This document shows, piece by piece, positions 46,424 to 55,470 of a stretch of DNA of 64,000 bases; within the stretch, counting starts at the first letter, position 1, and each line of letters starts with the position of its first letter. The translations under genes and the position numbers were made by a program. Source of the stretch: an uncultured Sphingomonadaceae bacterium (GTDB lineage Bacteria; Pseudomonadota; Alphaproteobacteria; Sphingomonadales; Sphingomonadaceae); contig CANMQE010000002.1 in assembly GCA_947499975.1 (NCBI GenBank), forward strand, positions 677,658 through 741,657, written 5' to 3'. Under the pieces are notes generated by a model that saw only the letters and a list, made by a program, of their open reading frames with translations, was not told where the DNA came from and searched no databases.

Positions 46424-47125
46424 ATGCGTTGGCTTTGTTGCCTTGTCGCGCCATTGCTTGTGGCAGTTCCCGCATCAGCACAGTCTGAAAATTCAGAAGA
46501 CGGGTCGGCCGTGGTGATTAGTGTATCGGGGGCCGCGCAAGCTGGTGCGGAACGAACTCTTCGCCGCAACGAACTATCGCAGAACGTTGCGTCCCCTCGG
46601 CAGGCCGCCAGCGTCAATCTGAGTGTGAGCCGCGGCGCGGACCTGGTCGGGCGACCTACACGGGCAGTGAGGGAACAGTTGGGTGACGATGTCGCCAGTT
46701 CGTCCTACTCTGATCAGCCTATCGTCATCATCGGTGCAAAACCGAATGTCTCGGGCGCTCCGCTTGCAAACCTTACCGTCACCAGCCGGTTCGGCTCGCG
46801 GCGGCATCCTATCGACGGGGTCCGGCGCCAGCACGCCGGCGTTGATTATCGCGCTGCGCATGGCACGCCGATCATGGCCACGGGCGATGGCACCGTCGTT
46901 CACGCAGGCCCGGCGGGTGGCTATGGACTCCTGGTCCGGCTGGATCACGGCAATGGCCTGGAAACCCGCTATGCGCACATGTCGCGCGTCGCGGTCTCCG
47001 TAGGGGACCGGACCAGCAGCGGGCAGATCATCGGCTACGTCGGGTCGACGGGACGCTCGACAGGTTCACATCTTCATTACGAAACCCGGGTAAACGGCAG
47101 GGCTGTCGATCCAGCAGACAGATAA
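46424..47125 (+). CDS. M23-family peptidoglycan peptidase (LytM-type)
   Basis: 233 residues. Signal peptide MRWLCCLVAPLLVAVPASA, then an Asp/Ser-rich spacer and a C-terminal M23 domain: TSRFGSRRHPIDGVRRQHAG, HAGVDYRA with His and Asp zinc ligands, TRYAHMSR, and GSHLHYETRVNG with the last His. It cuts peptide cross-bridges in the wall, perhaps to let the pilus through. An ATG at 46391 would add eleven residues before the signal. It is followed after 13 bp by the second PAP2 gene. Confidence 0.88.
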   Translation: MRWLCCLVAPLLVAVPASAQSENSEDGSAVVISVSGAAQAGAERTLRRNELSQNVASPRQAASVNLSVSRGADLVGRPTRAVREQLGDDVASSSYSDQPIVIIGAKPNVSGAPLANLTVTSRFGSRRHPIDGVRRQHAGVDYRAAHGTPIMATGDGTVVHAGPAGGYGLLVRLDHGNGLETRYAHMSRVAVSVGDRTSSGQIIGYVGSTGRSTGSHLHYETRVNGRAVDPADR

Positions 47126-47138
47126 TCGGGGCTAAGGC

Positions 47139-48212
47139 ATGAGCGAAGCACGAGCCAGAATGGCTTTCTGGCCCTGGGTGGCCTGCATCACTTCGGCCAA
47201 CTGGCGCATCATCACGGGGTATGGCGTCGTCGTCGCGCTTGCCTTGCTGCCTGCGGCCATGTTGCACCTGCTTGCCGATAGCTACGTGCTGCCGGACTGG
47301 GGCGATGGAAGTTTCCCGTTCGTGATTTTTTCCATCACGATCGCTTTCATGATTGCCATGCTGCGCCCGCTCTATCTGGTCGCGCGAAAGCATCCGCATC
47401 CGACTCGCCAGCTCATCCAGGACGTTCAGCAACACTGGCCTACCCTGCTGGGCATGGTCATCATGCTCCTCGCCGTTCCGGAAAGTCTGGAAGCCGCCTC
47501 GCGCTTCAAGAAACTGATTCCCCAGATACAACCGTTCTATCTCGATCCCTATCTGGTGCAGATCGAGAGGACGATTCTCCGCGCAGACGCATGGCAATAT
47601 ACGCACGCCGTATTGGGGCCAGTCGCGACCCGCATCATCGACGTGATCTATGGCCTGTGGCACCTGGTGAATATCAGCCTGCTGTGCTGGATATGCCTCA
47701 GCCCGAGCCGCAGGATGCAACTTCAGGCGGGCATCAGTTACCAGCTGGCCTGGCTCGTACTGGGGGCAGCCCTGGCAACCGGAATGTCTTCCGTCGGACC
47801 GTGCTTTTACGAGTATTTCTTCGGCAGCGATGATTTTGCGCCGTTGATGGCGCGGCTCAACGAGATTGGCGGGGACCAGGGGCTGCATTCCCTTACGGCA
47901 ATGCAGTATCTGCTTGCGTCTGCAGGGACCGATGCCCTGGGTGGAGGGATCTCCGCGATGCCATCGCTGCATGTCGCGATCGCGGTACTGACTTGGCTCG
48001 TGGTGAAGGACCAGTTTCCAAACCGCAGACTGCCCGGTTTCGTGGCGCTGACCTATGTGTTCGTGATCTTCGTCGGCTCGGTGCACCTTGGATGGCATTA
48101 TGCGCTGGACGGAGTGGTGAGCGCCCTCGCCATGGTCATCATCTGGGCAGCGGTACGGCTGTTTCTGGATGGCTTGCTGGGGCCTTCGCGACTCGAAAGT
48201 TCCGAGGGTTGA
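47139..48212 (+). CDS. PAP2/AUR1-like membrane phosphotransferase (paralogue)
   Basis: 357 residues, about nine helices. GGGISAMPSLHVAIAVLTWL (PSLH) and VGSVHLGWHYALDGVVSALA (HxxxHYxxD) are the catalytic motifs. Together with the copy at 44840 it flanks the M23 gene within the Tad locus. Sphingomonads make glycosphingolipids, so a ceramide-related role is possible but not shown. Confidence 0.82.
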   Translation: MSEARARMAFWPWVACITSANWRIITGYGVVVALALLPAAMLHLLADSYVLPDWGDGSFPFVIFSITIAFMIAMLRPLYLVARKHPHPTRQLIQDVQQHWPTLLGMVIMLLAVPESLEAASRFKKLIPQIQPFYLDPYLVQIERTILRADAWQYTHAVLGPVATRIIDVIYGLWHLVNISLLCWICLSPSRRMQLQAGISYQLAWLVLGAALATGMSSVGPCFYEYFFGSDDFAPLMARLNEIGGDQGLHSLTAMQYLLASAGTDALGGGISAMPSLHVAIAVLTWLVVKDQFPNRRLPGFVALTYVFVIFVGSVHLGWHYALDGVVSALAMVIIWAAVRLFLDGLLGPSRLESSEG

Positions 48213-48685
48213 GATCGCTCAGATCGGACGACGTCGCGTCCTGATTCCGATTGACCAGACGCTTTGTATTCCCTCGAATGGGTTTTTCTTTAGTTTAATC
48301 AAAGTGTTCTGCTTTTCGCCCATCCACGACTGATATGCCTTGATTCGCGACTGTCTCGGGCGATTCCCTATCCTTGATGGCGGCCCGATTTGCGAGGTGA
48401 ACTTTGGTTCAGGGGCAGGCGTTTACCATTTCCACTAACTTCTGCTGCCGATAAGGCATTGAAAAACAGACATAGATCACAAACCCTAACAAAAACCTTC
48501 CGAATGTTAATCACTTATGGGAAACATAATGGCGGAAGCGGAATGATGGCTACATCTTCTTCGGGTTCTTGGGGGCACCAGAAAACCTTCCGAAGATTCG
48601 CTTTTCATAACCGGAAATAGATGCCGGGATTGTTGAAAATGCCGATCCATGATCGGTTTTGAATGCTTGAATAGGGGTAATCAAT
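48213..48685. promoter_or_regulatory. 473-bp non-coding region upstream of flp
   Basis: AT-rich. It contains two copies of AAAACCTTCCGAA (48492-48504 and 48582-48594, 90 bp apart) and a palindrome CCGATC-CAT-GATCGG (48642-48656), about 30 bp before the flp ATG. These look like operator or nucleoid-protein elements controlling pilin expression. A short frame here is not convincing as a gene. Confidence 0.45.
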
Positions 48686-48880
48686 ATGCGTAATTTCATT
48701 TCTCAGTTCGTCCGTAACGAATCCGGCGCTTCGGCTGCCGAATACGCCCTGATCCTCGTGATCGTCGGTATCGCCATCGTTGTTGGCGCCTTGGCACTCG
48801 GTGGCTCCATCGGCGACGCAATGAGCGGCGCTGCTAGCTGTATCGATGCCGGTACTTCGGGTGCCTGCGCCAGCTTCTAA
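48686..48880 (+). CDS. flp: Flp/Fap-type IVb pilin
   Basis: 64 residues. Short basic leader, then SGASAAEYALILVIVGIAIV, the class IVb prepilin site with Glu and Tyr in the mature helix, and a small Gly/Ser-rich end with two cysteines (54 and 61), possibly a disulfide. Main subunit of the Tad pilus, cleaved by CpaA. AGGGGT lies about 9 bp before the ATG. Confidence 0.93.
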   Translation: MRNFISQFVRNESGASAAEYALILVIVGIAIVVGALALGGSIGDAMSGAASCIDAGTSGACASF

Positions 48881-48901
48881 TAAAAGCTGTTGCTATTAAG
48901 A

Positions 48902-48939
48902 GTCGGTCCGTCCCCATTAGGGACGGGCCGATTTTTCTT
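48902..48939 (+). terminator. Terminator after the pilin gene
   Basis: GTCCGTCCC/GGGACGGGC stem with a CATTA-type loop, then a T-run (GATTTTTCTTG). It should stop or attenuate transcription after flp, giving much more pilin than machinery mRNA. Confidence 0.8.
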
Positions 48940-48956
48940 GTTGAGTAAAATGTTTC

Positions 48957-48971
48957 TTTAAGTCATCTTAA
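48957..48971. promoter_or_regulatory. Weak CtrA-like site before cpaB
   Basis: TTTA-N7-TTAA, 21 bp before the cpaB start codon. One half-site deviates, so this is suggestive only; with the EAL site it hints at CtrA control of surface genes. Confidence 0.25.
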
Positions 48972-48991
48972 TGGTTCATCAGGGGGGTACG

Positions 48992-49870
48992 ATGAGCCAG
49001 CGAAACATAATCATATTGGTCGTGGCAGGCCTGATCGGCGTGCTTGCGGTCTATCTTGCAAACACGTGGTTCAGCGGCGTCGAGGAGCGCCAGCAAGCAA
49101 TTGCGGAGCAGCAGGAGCTCGTGAATATCGCGGTCGCTTCTCAGGAGCTCGCATTTGGCACGGCACTGAACACCGACAATGTCCGCATGGTCAGTTGGCC
49201 GCGCAATTCGGTTCCGGCCGGGGCATTCACAGATCTCGGAAGTATTGATCCGGGCCAGGTCGCGATCCGTCCGATCGCAGTGGGCGAACCGATCCTGCAA
49301 TCGCGCATTTCGGGGCGCGCCTCGCTTTCCGCAAATCTACCTGTAGACATGCGGGCAGTGTCCATTCCCGTTAACGCCGTATCGGGCGTGGCCGGCTTCG
49401 TCCTTCCGGGCGATGTGGTCGACGTGATGCTCACGAGAGACAACACCACCACGGTTTTGCTCGAGAACGTCCTTGTCCTCGCGATAGACCGGCGCGCCAA
49501 CGATCAGGAAACCGAACCTGCCGTGGTCGATACCGCGACGCTGCAGCTTGATCCTGTCTCGGCCCAGCGCCTTACGCTGGCGCGGCAAGTGGGCAATCTG
49601 TCGCTCGCCCTGCGCAATGTCGAGAACCAGGAAATGGGCCCGCGGCCCCGTGTGACGGTTGCCGATCTCGGCTATTTCTCCGCACCACCCGCCAGGGCAA
49701 GGGCTTCAAACCCTGCGCCTCGCGCTCCGCAGCCGAACAGCAATCCGGCTCCTAGTCGTGTCGCTTCGTCTGGTCCGTCCATGTCCGCCACGCCATCGGC
49801 GCCGGAGATGACGATCATCAGAGGGACCCAAGCAACTGAATATGAGGTGCCGCGTTATGGCTCGCGCTAA
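48992..49870 (+). CDS. cpaB: Flp pilus assembly protein CpaB (RcpC)
   Basis: 292 residues. N-terminal helix (IIILVVAGLIGVLAVYLANT), then the SAF/BON-like region EAFG, LPVDMRAVSIPVNAVSGVAGFVLPGDVVDVML, and a Pro/Ser-rich C-terminal tail. Periplasmic part links the secretin to the platform. AGGGGGG before ATG 48992 decides the start over an ATG 21 bp earlier. It overlaps cpaC by 14 bp. Confidence 0.92.
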   Translation: MSQRNIIILVVAGLIGVLAVYLANTWFSGVEERQQAIAEQQELVNIAVASQELAFGTALNTDNVRMVSWPRNSVPAGAFTDLGSIDPGQVAIRPIAVGEPILQSRISGRASLSANLPVDMRAVSIPVNAVSGVAGFVLPGDVVDVMLTRDNTTTVLLENVLVLAIDRRANDQETEPAVVDTATLQLDPVSAQRLTLARQVGNLSLALRNVENQEMGPRPRVTVADLGYFSAPPARARASNPAPRAPQPNSNPAPSRVASSGPSMSATPSAPEMTIIRGTQATEYEVPRYGSR

Positions 49871-51263
49871 ATTCTTGACCGCAGTCTCGCTGATGGTTGC
49901 CGGGCTGGGATGTGCAATCCCGGCGGCTCCGGCCCTTGCGCAGGCGGAAATCCAGGACGTGCATGGCGGGACAATCGATCTCCCCTTGAACAAGAGCAGG
50001 GTTATCAGTGTTGATCGGCCTATCGTGAGGGCGATGGTCGGCAACGCCGAGATCGCGGATATCCTGCCGCTTACCAACCAGTCGGTTTACGTGCTGGGCA
50101 AATCGATGGGGACTACGAGCCTCACGCTTTACGGTCAGGGCGGCCGAGTGCTTTCCGTGCTGGATGTTGCCGTAGGCCCCGATGTCGAGGCCTATCAGGA
50201 GCAGGTCGGCAGGCTTATTCCCAACGCCGATATCCAGGCATCGATTTCAGGATCTTCCATGGTGCTGACCGGGCTTGTGTCCGATGCCGGGGCCATTGAC
50301 CGCGCGATGCAACTCGCCTCGACTTATGCGGGCGACAACGTGGTGAACATGATCTCGCTGGGCAGCAGCCAGCAGGTGATGCTCGAAGTTCGTTTTGCCG
50401 AGGTGAACCGCCAGGTTCGCGACGAGTTCGGCGTGCGAAGCATCGGCTCGTCGGATGGCGGCCTGTTCAATGGCGTGATCGGTGATGGCGCTCTGCTGTC
50501 TCCGGGCAATGGCGGGCTGGCGACGGCTGGCACCACCCTGATTTCGGATTCCTTCGGCGTGTTTTCGCAGCTGTTTTCCATCGGCAGCGTCGACATCGAA
50601 GGCATACTGACGGCGCTGGAAAGCAGGGGCTTTGCCAGAACACTGGCGGAGCCGACGCTTGTCGCGCTTTCGGGGGAAGAGGCATCCTTCCTCGCTGGTG
50701 GCGAATATCCAATTCCCGTGACGCAGGGCAGCAGCGCCGAGGCGAGCACGATCACGATCCAGTTCAAGCAGTTCGGCGTCAGCCTTGGCTTCGTTCCCAC
50801 GGTGCTGGCCGACGATACAATCAACCTCAGGGTTCGCCCTGAAGTTTCGTCGATCGATCCGGCGTCCTCGGTCACCCTGAACGGCATCACCGTTCCGGGC
50901 CTGCAGACGCGCCGCGCAAGCACGGTCATCGAACTGCGCGATGGAGAAAGCTTCGCCATCGCCGGCCTCTTGCAGGAAGATTACGAGACGGTCGTCCGCC
51001 AGCTTCCCTTGCTAGGCTCCATACCGATCCTCGGTTCGCTGTTCCGGTCGACCGAGTTCCAGCGCGGCGAGACAGAACTGCTGATCGTGGTGACACCGCG
51101 CCTGGTTCAGCCGATCCGTCCCGATCAGGTTTATCTGCCGACGGACCGCGTCGAGACACCGGATCCTGTCGACATCTTCATGCTGGGCGAAGGGGAAGAT
51201 CCGCTTCCCGCACGCAGCGCGGTTCCGGCCGACAATCTGGAAGGAAGCGGTTATGAATACTAA
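49857..51263 (+). CDS. cpaC: Tad pilus secretin CpaC (RcpA)
   Basis: 468 residues. Signal peptide ending APALA, N-terminal BON/plug domain (VISVDRPIVRAMVGNAEIAD), then the secretin domain from about residue 185 (VMLEVRFAEVNRQ; GETELLIVVTPRLVQP near the end). Forms the outer-membrane channel for the pilus. ATG 49857 (MARAKF) preferred; the first Met at 49842 is upstream. Confidence 0.93.
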   Translation: MARAKFLTAVSLMVAGLGCAIPAAPALAQAEIQDVHGGTIDLPLNKSRVISVDRPIVRAMVGNAEIADILPLTNQSVYVLGKSMGTTSLTLYGQGGRVLSVLDVAVGPDVEAYQEQVGRLIPNADIQASISGSSMVLTGLVSDAGAIDRAMQLASTYAGDNVVNMISLGSSQQVMLEVRFAEVNRQVRDEFGVRSIGSSDGGLFNGVIGDGALLSPGNGGLATAGTTLISDSFGVFSQLFSIGSVDIEGILTALESRGFARTLAEPTLVALSGEEASFLAGGEYPIPVTQGSSAEASTITIQFKQFGVSLGFVPTVLADDTINLRVRPEVSSIDPASSVTLNGITVPGLQTRRASTVIELRDGESFAIAGLLQEDYETVVRQLPLLGSIPILGSLFRSTEFQRGETELLIVVTPRLVQPIRPDQVYLPTDRVETPDPVDIFMLGEGEDPLPARSAVPADNLEGSGYEY

Positions 51264-51549
51264 GGCGAAACTCCTGTCTGTCTGCACGATCCCTGCCTTG
51301 CTGGGCGGCTGCGCGACAGAATCCGTACTTCAACGCGAGGGCGACAGCGTCTTCGGCGAGGCGAACCGCCAGACGATGATGGCGCAGGTCGTCAATCCGA
51401 ATCCGGTCTATCTCGATCCCATGACAACCAGCGGCGAACATGCTGCCGACGCCGTTGAGCGTTACCGGAACAACGAAGTTCCCGACCCGGCAGGCGATAG
51501 CACCACCACTGGCGTCACCGGCGGCGGTGGTGGTGGCGGCGGACGCTGA
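51253..51549 (+). CDS. Small lipoprotein in the pilus operon (CpaD position)
   Basis: 98 residues. Lipobox LLGGC (MNTKAKLLSVCTIPALLGGC), then a hydrophilic body and a run of eight glycines before the last Arg. Not recognisable as CpaD by length or motifs, but it sits where cpaD usually lies and may be its functional equivalent (pilotin for the secretin). Its start overlaps cpaC by 11 bp. Confidence 0.7.
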   Translation: MNTKAKLLSVCTIPALLGGCATESVLQREGDSVFGEANRQTMMAQVVNPNPVYLDPMTTSGEHAADAVERYRNNEVPDPAGDSTTTGVTGGGGGGGGR

Positions 51550-51860
51550 TCGCCACGTCGGACCATGAATGGCGCATCGTGACTGGAAAGGGGGAAACCA
51601 GACATTTGATCGCTCAGACAGGGGCTCGCGAAATGGCAGGGGCTGTGCCCGGGTTTTCACATGGATCGTGGCCCCGTTTGGCAAAGCCTGGTCCAGAACA
51701 ATCGATGCATCTCGCCCGTGCTCGTAACGCTGCGATGATGTCCGTGTTCGGGACAGAGAATTTTGATTGGTTACCTGGTTCGGTTTTCTTCGCAAAAATG
51801 CAGAGATCAAATGGAGTTTCTGCGGTTTCTTGAACGGAAGGCAATTGCACTGGGGCGATA
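51550..51860. other. 311-bp gap between lipoprotein and cpaE
   Basis: No good gene. One GTG-started frame (51579-51833, 84 codons) has unusual composition and no homology I recognise. The gap is unusual inside an otherwise tight operon and may hold a promoter for cpaE onward. Confidence 0.35.
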
Positions 51861-53063
51861 ATGACAAGGGAAGGTCTCAACTTGAATCTCGACAGTGGCC
51901 GTAAACTACAGATACCGGCGAGCGTGTCGGTCGTAGCCTCTGGCTCTGCACTCGACCTTTTGAGCGAGAGCGTCGAACGGGAGGGAGCGGATCACCTGTC
52001 GATTCATGAACTCGATATCGACGCAGACATTCCTGCAGAGATCGTCCTGGGTGCCGAGATCCTTGTAGTCGAAATCGATCCCACGATCCCGCAGTCTATG
52101 GACCGCATCCGTTTCATTCGCCAGCTGCGTCCCAGTTTGCCCATCGTCGTTGGACTGCGCGATGCGAAGGTCGCTAACGTCCGCGTATTGCTGCGACAGG
52201 GCGTCGAGGACATCGCCTCTGTTCCCCTGCAACTGGATGAAATGCTCGATTCCGCAGCCAACGCCTACGGAAGCGGTGCTGTGGAGAATGAGCCGGAAGT
52301 CGAACTCGCTCCGCTGATCGCCGTGGTCAAATCGCGGGGCGGGGAAGGCGCAACTACGCTGGTGACGCACCTTGCCAGCGAGATGGGCGAATGGGCGCAA
52401 ACCGATCGCGGTGTGTGCGTCATCGATCTGGATATCCAGGCAGGTTCGGTCACATCGTATCTCGGCGTGACGCCGCGTCGCAGCCTGGAAGACCTCCTGG
52501 AGGCCGGTCACAGGCTCGACCGATCGGTTCTCAATTCAATCGTGACAGAGCGCAAGGACGGGATAAGCATTATCGCCGCTCCGTTCGAAATACATCCTCT
52601 CGAAGCCATCGATACGGATCAGCTCGCCCGTGTGATCGAATTGGCGAGGCGGGAGTACGATTTCGTGCTGATCGACCTGCCGGCTAACTGGACGAACTGG
52701 AATCTCTCCACGCTTCTCGACGCCTCGCAGATCGTGATGGTGGTCGAACTCGAGATTTCGAGCCTTCGCCAAGCGAAAAGGTGGCTCGAGCTTTTCAACA
52801 CGGTGAGCGTGAACGCATCGAAGGTCTCCATCGTGGTCAACCGCGTGGAGAAAAAGCTTTTCGGCAGCATCAGCCTTCGGGACGTGAAGGATGCGCTGAA
52901 GCGAGACGTGCTTGCAGGGCTGCCCAACGAGGGCACGAAGATCACCACGGCGCAGGATCAGGGACTGCTGTTTTCCGAGATACAGGGGAAGAGCAAGTTC
53001 AGCGCCGAAGTCTCTAAGCTCGCGGAGATCCTCTATAACCGAATTTCCAAGGAGCATGCGTGA
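51861..53063 (+). CDS. cpaE: Pilus assembly protein CpaE/TadZ
   Basis: 400 residues. A receiver-like N-terminal domain (about 20-135) and a MinD/ParA-type ATPase (140-400) with deviant Walker A KSRGGEGATTLVTHLA, VIDLDIQAG (Walker B/deviant) and LIDLPANW. It localises the pilus machine to a pole. Stop overlaps the cpaF ATG (TGATG). Confidence 0.92.
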   Translation: MTREGLNLNLDSGRKLQIPASVSVVASGSALDLLSESVEREGADHLSIHELDIDADIPAEIVLGAEILVVEIDPTIPQSMDRIRFIRQLRPSLPIVVGLRDAKVANVRVLLRQGVEDIASVPLQLDEMLDSAANAYGSGAVENEPEVELAPLIAVVKSRGGEGATTLVTHLASEMGEWAQTDRGVCVIDLDIQAGSVTSYLGVTPRRSLEDLLEAGHRLDRSVLNSIVTERKDGISIIAAPFEIHPLEAIDTDQLARVIELARREYDFVLIDLPANWTNWNLSTLLDASQIVMVVELEISSLRQAKRWLELFNTVSVNASKVSIVVNRVEKKLFGSISLRDVKDALKRDVLAGLPNEGTKITTAQDQGLLFSEIQGKSKFSAEVSKLAEILYNRISKEHA

Positions 53064-54460
53064 TGCGGTGGCAGGTCAAGAGCCGGAACGACAGCGATGA
53101 TGCCAAGAGCGATATCGAACGCGAGGACGTGGTGCCGGCCGTGGTCGAAAACGTCGAGGCGCTCGGCGAGAAAAATCCGGAGGACGTCGATCGCTGGCTG
53201 AACCTGAAAAGCGCGATCCACCGCAAGCTGCTCGACCGCATCAATCTGAGCATGCTGGACAAGATGTCCCGTGACCAGATCATGGAAGAATCCGGCGGGC
53301 TGATTTTCGAGCTGCTCGCCGAAGAGAACGCCGCACTCAATACCCGCGAGCGCTCCATGCTCGTCGAGCAGGTACTCGACGAACTTCTTGGTCTCGGCCC
53401 GCTTGAGCCGCTGCTGGAAGACGACACCACCACGGATATTCTGGTGAACGGATACAAGGACGTGTTCGTGGAACGCTTCGGCCTGCTGGAAAAAGTGCCG
53501 GTTCGCTTCCAGGACGAAAAGCACCTGATGCGTATCATTCAGCGGATCGTGAGCGCTGTTGGCAGGCGCGTGGATGAATCCTCGCCATTCGTGGATGCCC
53601 GCCTGGCGGACGGCTCGCGCGTCAATGCCATCGTGGCGCCGCTGGCCATCGACGGCTCGCTACTGTCGATCCGCAAATTCTCCAAGAAACCCTACAGCCT
53701 CGACCGCCTGGTCGAAATCGGCAGTATTCCCGAACAGGTTGCCGAGGTGTTGAAAGGCGTTGTGCAGGCTCGCCGGAACGTCCTCATCTCGGGCGGCACG
53801 GGCTCCGGTAAAACGACGCTGCTGAACGCCCTGTCCTCCTACATCGACAATCGCGAACGCATCGTGACGATCGAGGATTCGGCGGAGTTGCAATTGCAGC
53901 AGGAACACGTCGCCCGCCTCGAAACCCGTCCGCCGAACATGGAAGGGCGCGGTGAAGTTACCCAGCGCCACCTCGTGAAGAACGCACTGCGTATGCGGCC
54001 CGATCGCATCATCGTGGGCGAGGTGCGCGCCGGTGAGGCCTTCGACATGTTGCAGGCGATGAACACCGGTCACGATGGCTCGATGACGACAGTCCACGCC
54101 AATACCGCGCGCGATGCCCTTTCTCGCCTCGAACAGATGATCGGCATGAGCGGCATCGACATTCCGGCCATCGCCGCGCGCAACCAGATCGCATCGGCCA
54201 TCAACGTGGTGGTGCAGATCGGGCGTTTTTCGGATGGTCGTCGCCGTTTAAAAAGCCTTTCAGAGATCAGTGGCATGGAAGGCCAGACGATCACGATGCA
54301 AGAGATCTTCCGTTTCCATCAGACTGGGCGGGCAGACGACGGAACCGTGCTCGGCGAATTCCAGGCAACTGGAATACGTCCCAAGTTTCTCAATCACGCG
54401 CTTGAGCACGGCATTGAAATGTCGCCCGAGCTGTTCAGGCCGGGGCTCAAGATCGGATGA
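53063..54460 (+). CDS. cpaF: Pilus assembly ATPase CpaF/TadA
   Basis: 465 residues. GspE-family secretion ATPase: helical N-domain, then Walker [17 protein letters not shown], Asp box IEDSAELQL, Walker [17 protein letters not shown] and His box [19 protein letters not shown]. It powers pilin assembly at the inner membrane. AAGGAG lies 9 bp before ATG 53063. Overlaps tadB by 4 bp. Confidence 0.95.
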   Translation: MRWQVKSRNDSDDAKSDIEREDVVPAVVENVEALGEKNPEDVDRWLNLKSAIHRKLLDRINLSMLDKMSRDQIMEESGGLIFELLAEENAALNTRERSMLVEQVLDELLGLGPLEPLLEDDTTTDILVNGYKDVFVERFGLLEKVPVRFQDEKHLMRIIQRIVSAVGRRVDESSPFVDARLADGSRVNAIVAPLAIDGSLLSIRKFSKKPYSLDRLVEIGSIPEQVAEVLKGVVQARRNVLISGGTGSGKTTLLNALSSYIDNRERIVTIEDSAELQLQQEHVARLETRPPNMEGRGEVTQRHLVKNALRMRPDRIIVGEVRAGEAFDMLQAMNTGHDGSMTTVHANTARDALSRLEQMIGMSGIDIPAIAARNQIASAINVVVQIGRFSDGRRRLKSLSEISGMEGQTITMQEIFRFHQTGRADDGTVLGEFQATGIRPKFLNHALEHGIEMSPELFRPGLKIG

Positions 54461-55470
54461 TCGACTTTCTCGACACCACGCTTGGCCGCTTCTTCATTCT
54501 GCTGGCCATCTTCGCCACGGTCTTCCTTGTGGTGCAGGTCACCCTTCGCGTAGGTGTCGAGAACCGCGCCTATTCCTCGGCAGTTAACAAGCGCCTGAAA
54601 ATGATCGCGCAGGGCACCGACCGAGAGCGGATCATGACGTTCCTTCTCAGGAACGATCCGAACCGCGGACCTGATCTGCCCGGCCTGTGGGGATCTTCGG
54701 TACGCAGCCTGAAGCGCAATTTGATGATGGCCTCGCTGCCCTACGGCCCCACACAGGTGCTGATGCTGATGGGCGCTGCCTTCGTCGTCATCTTCCTGGC
54801 CATTCTGATCCTTGCCTGGACGGCGAACTACGCGCTCACCATCGGAGTGATCCAGTTGTTGGCGGCCTTCGCCGCTGCAGTGGCCATCGGCCTTCCCCTG
54901 CTGGCCATCAGCTTCCTTGCCCAGCGGCGACGCAAGAAGATGCAGGAACAGTTTCCCGTCGGGCTGGACATCTTCGTTCGCGCCTTGCGCTCGGGTCATC
55001 CGGTCGCCTCGGCCATCGACCTGCTGACGCGAGAAATGGAAGATCCCATCGGCAGCGAATTCGGCCTTGTATCGGACGAGGTTTCCTACGGCGCTGACCT
55101 GACAGATGCGCTGAGCGCGATGGCCGAGCGCTGGGATCTCGATGACATTCGCATGTTCGTCGTATCGCTTTCGCTACAGAACGAGACCGGCGGCAACCTT
55201 GCCGAGATTCTGGAGAACCTGGCGCATGTCATTCGCGAACGCGCCGTTCTTTATCTAAAGATCCGCGCGCTCAGTTCGGAAGGACGAATGACCGGCTGGA
55301 TACTCACCGCACTGCCGGTGATTACCTTCGTCATGCTCTTCTCGCTCAATCCCGAGTTCTATCTCGAGGTTGCGACGGATCCGATTTTCTACATCTCGTT
55401 CCCGCTCATGATCGTGTGGTACTTCGTTGGCGTTATCGCCATCCGCAAGATGATCAATCTGGAGGTCTAG
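54457..55470 (+). CDS. tadB: Tad platform protein TadB
   Basis: 337 residues. Four-helix-type inner-membrane T2SSF protein: N-terminal helix (FFILLAIFATVFLVVQV), two helices around 105-150, the T2SSF cytoplasmic region EQFPVGLDIFVRALRSGHPV, and a C-terminal helical pair (ITFVMLFSLNP). It starts inside cpaF's stop (ATGA). Confidence 0.92.
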   Translation: MIDFLDTTLGRFFILLAIFATVFLVVQVTLRVGVENRAYSSAVNKRLKMIAQGTDRERIMTFLLRNDPNRGPDLPGLWGSSVRSLKRNLMMASLPYGPTQVLMLMGAAFVVIFLAILILAWTANYALTIGVIQLLAAFAAAVAIGLPLLAISFLAQRRRKKMQEQFPVGLDIFVRALRSGHPVASAIDLLTREMEDPIGSEFGLVSDEVSYGADLTDALSAMAERWDLDDIRMFVVSLSLQNETGGNLAEILENLAHVIRERAVLYLKIRALSSEGRMTGWILTALPVITFVMLFSLNPEFYLEVATDPIFYISFPLMIVWYFVGVIAIRKMINLEV

